A stretch of DNA of 64,000 nucleotides from Bin80 sp965220935. GTDB lineage: Bacteria; Bacteroidota; Rhodothermia; Rhodothermales; Bin80. Every line of letters starts with the position of its first letter. The first letter of the stretch is position 1. Of the stretch, positions 59,339-64,000 are shown piece by piece. The position numbers were made by a program, and so were the translations under genes. The DNA lies in contig OZ244857.1 in assembly GCA_965220935.1 (NCBI GenBank), positions 2,790,001 through 2,854,000 of the forward strand. The letters are read 5' to 3'. The notes under the pieces were generated by a model. The model was not told where the DNA came from. It saw only the letters and a program-made list of their open reading frames with translations, and did not search any database.

Positions 59339-60240
59339 TCACATCACTTGAGCACCTTCTTCATCAAGGATCATGCTGTAGAGTAAGCCATTCTGAATTT
59401 TGGAAAGATACGTACTCTCAATTTTGAAGGGCATCTGAACTTCACCCAAATAATCTCCGTCGGAATTAAAAATATCAAAGAGTGATTCTGTTTGATCGGG
59501 GCTTGACTCGGATCGTTTTACCCAAAGGTTACCCTCGTCATCCGAGAAAAAAGAATCAATAGCTGGCTTGTGTCTGGGAATTCTGTCGACATCAATCCTC
59601 CCACCTTGGCAATAAACCATTGGTGATTCTCAATGACCTGTTGCAGTTCAGAATCGATTACTTTAATCTTGTCCATGTCCTTTGTGACTCGGCGGATAAC
59701 TTGACCGCCCGCAGATACCTTTGTAAGTTCATAGGGATCCGTGACGAGTATCCAAAAATGGACATCACTGGAAAATCCCCAGCGAAATGATGCCTGAAAT
59801 GGTATCGCCATACTCTGGCTTTCTCCATTGTCGGTAATATGCGTAAAATATTCATTGGTCAATGGGACGTTAGGAATAGCAATGGTGTCTAATGGCGCAA
59901 ACGTCTGGTCATAGCGAGCAAGCATTCTCTTGGTCTCTTGTTCATGATTGTCATAGCATAGGACTACCGCGTTGTATCGTCCTAAAGCATCGGAACGCCA
60001 GGATAGGGCAGAATAATCCATCCAGCAGTATTGACCTGCTCCGTACGTAGATAATTTCCATCTGAATCAAAAATTGTCAGTTTGCCTGCTTGCATTTCCA
60101 TCACCCAGATCTCACCACTCTCGCTTACGTCAACTGAAACTGCATTTTCAAATTTGCCAGGCCCTTCCCCAATTGATCCAACGTAAGAACATGGGTTCCC
60201 TGATCGTCAAAAACGTAGATTTCCTGAGTGGTAGAACCCA
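59339..60240 (-). pseudogene. Broken beta-propeller protein (6-bladed type)
   Basis: Reading in changing frames, the minus strand gives the blade motifs EIYVFDDQGTHVL, GSIGEGPGKFENAVSVDV, SGEIWVMEMQAGKLTIFDSD, then RYNAVVLCYDNHEQ, the VHFWILVTDPYELTKV blade, and finally GNLWVKRSESSPD and FDIFNSDGDYLGEVQMP. The GEGPGEF-like motif and IFD..G.YL repeats are typical of 6-bladed propeller lipoproteins of Bacteroidota and relatives. At least three frame breaks are present, and the N-terminal part is cut off by the TnpB fragment. Not functional. Confidence 0.7.
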
Positions 60241-60741
60241 TTTACCTTCAATAGGCTCACCGTCTGGATAAGGATTACCACCGTGTCTACGCATCTTCAT
60301 CCACCCAATCTTTTGAATATAGACATCATTCCCTAGTATCTTAAACAGTCCTTTGGTCGCCGTAAATGAATTGTATTGAAACCGATTATGGAACGTAGGA
60401 TGATCACGGGTCCCCTTAAAAAACTCTTTCCAGGCATCGGACTGATGCTTTAAGGTGTTTCGTACAATGTTGGACGAATACCGATTCAACCAAGAAATGG
60501 TTGGGCGAAAAGAAGTGTATCTCCTGCTTAATGACGGCCAGGTCAATTCTGGATTATCCTTATGTTCGTCTTTATAGTCCCTGTTGATTTGGTCAAGAAA
60601 CGTATTCCATACAAACCTGCATGCTCCGCAAAGCCCTGACAAGAGATGGGCTTTCCACTGCGTGCCCGGCAATAGACGATACTCTACTCCACGATAGGAA
60701 CAGTTTGAACCCGAAGGGTTAGAAGCCTTTTGAACAGGCAT
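60241..60741 (-). pseudogene. N-terminal fragment of IS200/IS605 TnpB
   Basis: This fragment starts EYRLLPGTQWKAHLLSGLCG and ACRFVWNTFLDQINRDY, the conserved helix-turn-helix start of TnpB (OrfB), and continues to a YIQKIGWMKMRRH segment and GKWVLP. It then runs into the propeller gene, losing the RuvC nuclease domain. TnpB is the RNA-guided nuclease of IS200/IS605 elements; this copy lacks catalytic residues. The open frame goes on to 60148, but from about 60240 the sequence belongs to the propeller gene. Confidence 0.8.
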
Positions 60742-60771
60742 GATGTCAAGGTTAAGTTGATGTTATGGTAA

Positions 60772-60804
60772 GCAATAGGGTAGAGTTTCCGTCTATCCTA
60801 TTGC
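60772..60804 (-). repeat. Hairpin upstream of tnpB fragment
   Basis: GCAATAGGGTAGA (60772-60784) pairs with TCTATCCTATTGC (60792-60804) with one G-U pair, around a 7-nt loop. It lies 30 nt upstream of the TnpB fragment. IS200/IS605 ends carry such subterminal hairpins, so it may be the surviving element end; a plain terminator is the alternative. Confidence 0.45.
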
Positions 60805-60861
60805 GTCTGTTACACCCTCTCAAATAGAATGGTTCCATTCTTTGGGTACTCAGGTATATAA

Positions 60862-61225
60862 TTCCCTATTAACAACCTTTTCATCCATGGGTTTGGCTCA
60901 ATTACTGGTTCGCTGATTAACTTAGGTAAACGTTACAAAAAGCCTGCAATTAATATAAAGGAATTCAATTCTGGAAATAGTCTGTGGTGTGAAGTAGATG
61001 AACATACGATCACCGAATTGGAAGAAATAATTCGCGCCAAAGATGTTTGGGAACAACGGGATATTCTTGTTCAAGGTATGATGACAACGGAAGGCTTACC
61101 CACATTACTGATGGTAAAGTTTCTTACTTAGACCGAAAACAAATCTCTATTGAAAAATTATATGATCCTGAATTCTCTGAGGGACTTCCATCAGAAGAAT
61201 ATATAGAAAGATTAAGACAAGACTA
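60862..61225 (+). pseudogene. Broken antitoxin-like gene upstream of PIN toxin
   Basis: One frame gives FIHGFGSITGSLINLGKRY, CEVDEHTITELEEIIRAKDV and WEQRDILVQGMMT. After a shift near 61085 it continues with HITDGKVSYLDRKQISIEKL and ends YIERLRQD just before the PIN gene. The small HGFGSITG...LI motif and position match antitoxin-like partners of PIN toxins. There is no start codon in frame after an upstream TAA. Confidence 0.5.
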
Positions 61226-61226
61226 A

Positions 61227-61690
61227 GTGCGCCACATACGCAGATACTATTGGGATTCGTGCTTCTGCATTGACTTGCTTTCTCAGTCTGACGAGGACAG
61301 ATATAAGAGATGTACTCATGTTCTCGGACTGGTTGAAGCCAAGAAAGCTGAGTTATGGACATCAGCCTTTACACTGGCAGAAGTTTACAAACGAAAATGT
61401 AACAATCACTGGGCATCAATGCCTCTTGACCGTGAAGATGATTTTGAACAATTTTTCAGCTCCGGCCTACTAAAACCTATTCTTGCTGACCACATGTAGC
61501 AAAAATATCACGGCGGCTTTGCAGAAAATATATAACATTACGAAAGCCCCAAGATGCAATTCATATTGCATCCTGTATCATTAGAAATATTGATGCATTG
61601 CACACCTTTGATGATAAAGATTTGATCAGATTGGATGGTCAGATCCAGTTAAGCAATGGAAATTTACAAAGCCGCCAGCTCCCCTATTAG
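61227..61690 (+). pseudogene. PIN-domain toxin-like gene with a frame shift
   Basis: The first frame (GTG at 61227) reads RRYYWDSCFCIDLLSQS and WTSAFTLAEVYKRK, with the first catalytic Asp and Glu of a PIN nuclease. Near 61495 one base is missing; the other frame continues with SRRLCRKYITLRKPQDAIHIA, then IRNIDALHTFDDKDLIRLDG, which supply the remaining acidic residues, ending at a TAG at 61690. PIN toxins cut RNA. With the shift it would stop at 61499 and be inactive. Confidence 0.75.
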
Positions 61691-61740
61691 ATCAGGCTGA
61701 ATTATTAATGATTAACCTTCCACTCGCGCTAGATCATCTC

Positions 61741-63105
61741 TCACACTCGGACCCTCTCTCCTTGATTCGGGGTTAGAATTTTTGCGTGAGGACACTCCTT
61801 GCCAAGTGCCTCTTTGAGCCATCTTTTGGCTTCCGTCTGGCCATGCACTAAAATAATCGTTTTAGGATCAAGCCTCGTGGCAATGTCAAGGAGCTCTCTG
61901 CGATGCGCATGCCCACTGAAACGAAACCTGTCTACTTCACATGCAATCGCTTGCATGCCGCGCTCTGCACCAAGAATGATTCCCTCTGCTCCACTCTGTG
62001 CTGCATGAAGAAGCCTTCCAGCGGGCAGATCATCTTTGGCAAACCCAACAAAAAAAATGGCATGCCTTTCATGTTCTAGCAACTCCATGGCAATCGCGTG
62101 AGACAGCGTATTTTCAATCATCATCCCACTGGCCAACACATGGATGCCTGGCTGATTCAATACCCTGCGCCGTGCTTTATGAGTTCTAGGAAATCGCTTC
62201 TGATCCACCGAATAAACTTCAAAATCAGCATCTATTCGTGGCGAAGATCCCCGATAGTCATCATAGATTTTGGATACCTCACGTAACCCACCCGCAGAGT
62301 AAATAGGAATCATGGGATCTATTAATCTCTGCGCCTTAAAGCGCCCCAATAGTGCCAGAATCTCCTGAGCACGACCTAACATAAATACTGGTATCAATAC
62401 TGACCCTCCCCGATCTAAGACTGCTTTGAGCCTTTCGGCGAAACGAATCTCTTCGTCAGCACGTGTCTTGGTCTCTGCAACTGGATCTGCGCCCAAGGTT
62501 GATTCCATAATCAACACATCAATGGGCGAGGATGGATACTGCCCACCTGGAATGATTGTCTGGTCCTCAGAGCGGGTGTCACTGGTGTAGAAGATTCGTC
62601 GCTTCTCTGAAGTGGTCAACAACACGCCAGCGGCGCCAAGCAAATGGCCAGAATAAACAAATTCCGCATGAGTTCCATTGGATCCTAAATTGATCCGCTG
62701 ATTGTAGTTGTGAGAATGATACATATCATAGACATTATCCAAATCGTCCTCCTCAAACAAGGGAGGGAATGGCGATGACCCTTCATCATACTTACGCCAC
62801 TGGAGTCGCTCTGACGCGTACAGCATTAGAGTTGTTAATGTCTTTGTGGCATGGGTGAGATGTAAGCGGGCCATCGGCCAATTGGCATTCACAGCAGGAA
62901 GCCCTCCAATATGATCATGATGGGCATGAGTGATCAATACATGATCCACTCTACGATTACGAATGGGAGAAAAATCAGGCAATGATGCTGGCCCCTCCTC
63001 ATTCGGATCAGCACCCGCATCTAATGCAATCCCTACATCATCAACTTGAAGGAAGTGACAACTTGCTCCAATGTCATTGTCTCTGCCAAGCGAAATAAAT
63101 TCCAT
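61741..63105 (-). CDS. Beta-CASP metallo-beta-lactamase ribonuclease
   Basis: The protein has the metallo-beta-lactamase motif HVLITHAHHDHIGGLPAV, later YSGHLLGAAGVLL and FYTSDTRSED, then the beta-CASP segment with LIMESTLGADP (motif A), PVFMLGRAQEILALL and the C-terminal FSGHAHRRELLDI and IILVHGQTEAKRW. This is the CPSF73/RNase J-like group of about 450 residues that processes or degrades RNA. An ATG at 63105 or a GTG at 63108 starts it, overlapping the aldolase stop. The gene is intact. Confidence 0.92.
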   Translation of the reverse strand: MEFISLGRDNDIGASCHFLQVDDVGIALDAGADPNEEGPASLPDFSPIRNRRVDHVLITHAHHDHIGGLPAVNANWPMARLHLTHATKTLTTLMLYASERLQWRKYDEGSSPFPPLFEEDDLDNVYDMYHSHNYNQRINLGSNGTHAEFVYSGHLLGAAGVLLTTSEKRRIFYTSDTRSEDQTIIPGGQYPSSPIDVLIMESTLGADPVAETKTRADEEIRFAERLKAVLDRGGSVLIPVFMLGRAQEILALLGRFKAQRLIDPMIPIYSAGGLREVSKIYDDYRGSSPRIDADFEVYSVDQKRFPRTHKARRRVLNQPGIHVLASGMMIENTLSHAIAMELLEHERHAIFFVGFAKDDLPAGRLLHAAQSGAEGIILGAERGMQAIACEVDRFRFSGHAHRRELLDIATRLDPKTIILVHGQTEAKRWLKEALGKECPHAKILTPNQGERVRV

Positions 63106-63788
63106 CACGAAACGGGCGAATCAGACTGCTCCTCAAACTTCTTCCAATCAGACATGAATTGATGAAGCCCAATATCTGTCAGAGGATGAGAAACCAGCTT
63201 CTTAATCACACCTAACGGCATCGTCGCAACATGTGCACCCATCAATGCAGATTCCAAGACATGCATTGGATGACGAATGGAGGCGGCAAGAACTTCAGTT
63301 TCATAACCATAGATTGCATAAATCTCTATGATCTCTTGAACAAGCTTCATGCCGTCTGAAGAGATATCATCTACACGACCAATGAAAGGACTAATATATG
63401 CAGCACCTGCCTTGGCCGCCATCAGGGCCTGCGTTGGAGAAAAACAAAGCGTACAGTTAGACCGAATTCCCTCCTGTAACAGAGCATTGATCGCTTTAAG
63501 TCCATCCAAAATCAATGGAACCTTCACCACCACATTATCAGCAATGGATGCAAGATCTTTTCCCTGTTTCATAATTTCGTCAAACGTGACCGCCGTCACC
63601 TCTGCAGACACATCTCCTGAGACTATATCGCAAATCTCTGCAATATGATCAAAAAAGTCCAATGACTTGCCTGCACGTTCGGAGGCAACTTTCATCAGCG
63701 ATGGATTCGTTGTAACCCCATCTAATACGCCCATATCTTTAGCCTCGTGAATTTCAGCTAAATCAGCAGTGTCAATAAAAAATTTCAT
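63105..63788 (-). CDS. Fructose-6-phosphate aldolase / small transaldolase
   Basis: From the ATG at 63788 it begins MKFFIDTADLAEIHEAKDMG and GVLDGVTTNPSLM, the small-transaldolase (MipB/TalC/Fsa) signature, with the Schiff-base lysine in NVVVKVPLI and a CTLCFSPTQALMAAKAGA strand. These form a beta-barrel of about 227 residues. Whether it acts as transaldolase in the pentose phosphate route or as fructose-6-phosphate aldolase cannot be told here. An upstream in-frame start (63824) adds residues not needed. Confidence 0.92.
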   Translation of the reverse strand: MKFFIDTADLAEIHEAKDMGVLDGVTTNPSLMKVASERAGKSLDFFDHIAEICDIVSGDVSAEVTAVTFDEIMKQGKDLASIADNVVVKVPLILDGLKAINALLQEGIRSNCTLCFSPTQALMAAKAGAAYISPFIGRVDDISSDGMKLVQEIIEIYAIYGYETEVLAASIRHPMHVLESALMGAHVATMPLGVIKKLVSHPLTDIGLHQFMSDWKKFEEQSDSPVS

Positions 63789-63813
63789 GTTAGTTGATTT
63801 TAATTTGAGTGGT

Positions 63814-63999
63814 TTACTGTTCATCGGTCATTTTGATGACAATTAATGTGCGGTCATCACTTAGTGTCTCAACTGGACCTGTAAAATCTTGAATATCGTT
63901 TTGAACCAGGTCAATCAAAGCAGATGCAGATAAGTGACGGTTGGCCTGTACAAGATTCAATAGCCGCTCAGAAGAATATTCTTGCATCGCCTCTCCCAT
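63814..63999 (-). CDS. C-terminus of PP2C/SpoIIE-type phosphatase (partial)
   Basis: The 61 visible residues include EYSSERLLNLVQANRHLSAS, then LIDLVQNDIQDFTG and the final LSDDRTLIVIK, the closing motif of SpoIIE/RsbU-type serine phosphatases. The rest of the gene lies beyond the window. These enzymes usually act in stress or sigma-factor partner switching. Confidence 0.75.
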   Translation of the reverse strand: MGEAMQEYSSERLLNLVQANRHLSASALIDLVQNDIQDFTGPVETLSDDRTLIVIKMTDEQ

Positions 64000-64000
64000 A

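Overview
The window looks like a piece of chromosome from the Bacteroidota/Rhodothermota side of the bacterial tree. Three places carry the TTTG–(about 20 nt)–TATCTTTG promoter typical of that lineage (1697-1729, 20773-20804, 23300-23331). Starts such as those at 23369, 27576 and 34519 have no purine-rich Shine-Dalgarno sequence. The secreted repertoire (BNR/sortilin-type propeller, DUF1080 protein, YceI-like protein, HGG-type lipoprotein) fits the same group. Exact taxonomy cannot be read from the sequence alone.

Layout: (1) 1-1378, a decayed ISNCY-like transposase. (2) 1831-18348, an operon-like accessory locus, all on the + strand: a small lipoprotein/membrane protein with a poly-C tract at its 5' end; a 1648-residue protein joining a tubulin/FtsZ-like domain to an Hsp70/actin-like ATPase domain; a small unknown protein; a double zinc-ribbon protein; a lipoprotein; a ZorA-like MotA-family channel protein with a long coiled-coil tail; a ZorB-like MotB/OmpA protein; and, beyond nested insertion sequences, a membrane protein with a cytoplasmic Swt1-type HEPN domain and about 15 Sel1 repeats. 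I know of no described system with this gene set, and it is the strongest candidate here for a new defence or envelope-conflict system. (3) 11771-15657, a decayed ISL3 element (8-bp target duplication) into which an intact IS256-like element (perfect 28-bp inverted repeats, 8-bp duplication) has inserted. The IS256-like element carries two transposase-family genes, one lacking catalytic residues.

(4) 18495-30056, chromosomal genes: lipoprotein, nitrilase-family amidase, a 17-repeat Sel1 protein, BNR propeller, YceI-like, DUF1080 and Gfo/Idh/MocA genes. (5) 30552-31839, a second decayed ISL3 element. (6) 32208-42108, peptide transporter, aspS, a pyrophosphatase-like gene, a tRNA-Lys interrupted inside its anticodon by a group I intron, tRNA-Leu(GAG), and a potADBC-like polyamine ABC operon.

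(7) 42209-61690, a second accessory island: truncated DUF4143 ATPase, a type III-B (Cmr) CRISPR-Cas operon with a CARF-HEPN nuclease and a Cmr6-Cmr1 fusion, cas6, a large UG1/DRT1-type reverse transcriptase with a C-terminal nitrilase domain, an AlbA_2/Schlafen-like regulator, a TnpB fragment inside a broken propeller gene, and a broken PIN toxin-antitoxin pair. This island is full of lesions: four frame breaks in cmr2, an in-frame TGA in cas6, a one-base deletion in the RT, and more. No CRISPR array, cas1 or cas2 is visible. Long genes elsewhere are intact, so this looks like real decay, although local sequence error cannot be excluded. (8) 61741-64000, a beta-CASP metallo-beta-lactamase, a fructose-6-phosphate aldolase/transaldolase and the end of a PP2C/SpoIIE phosphatase.
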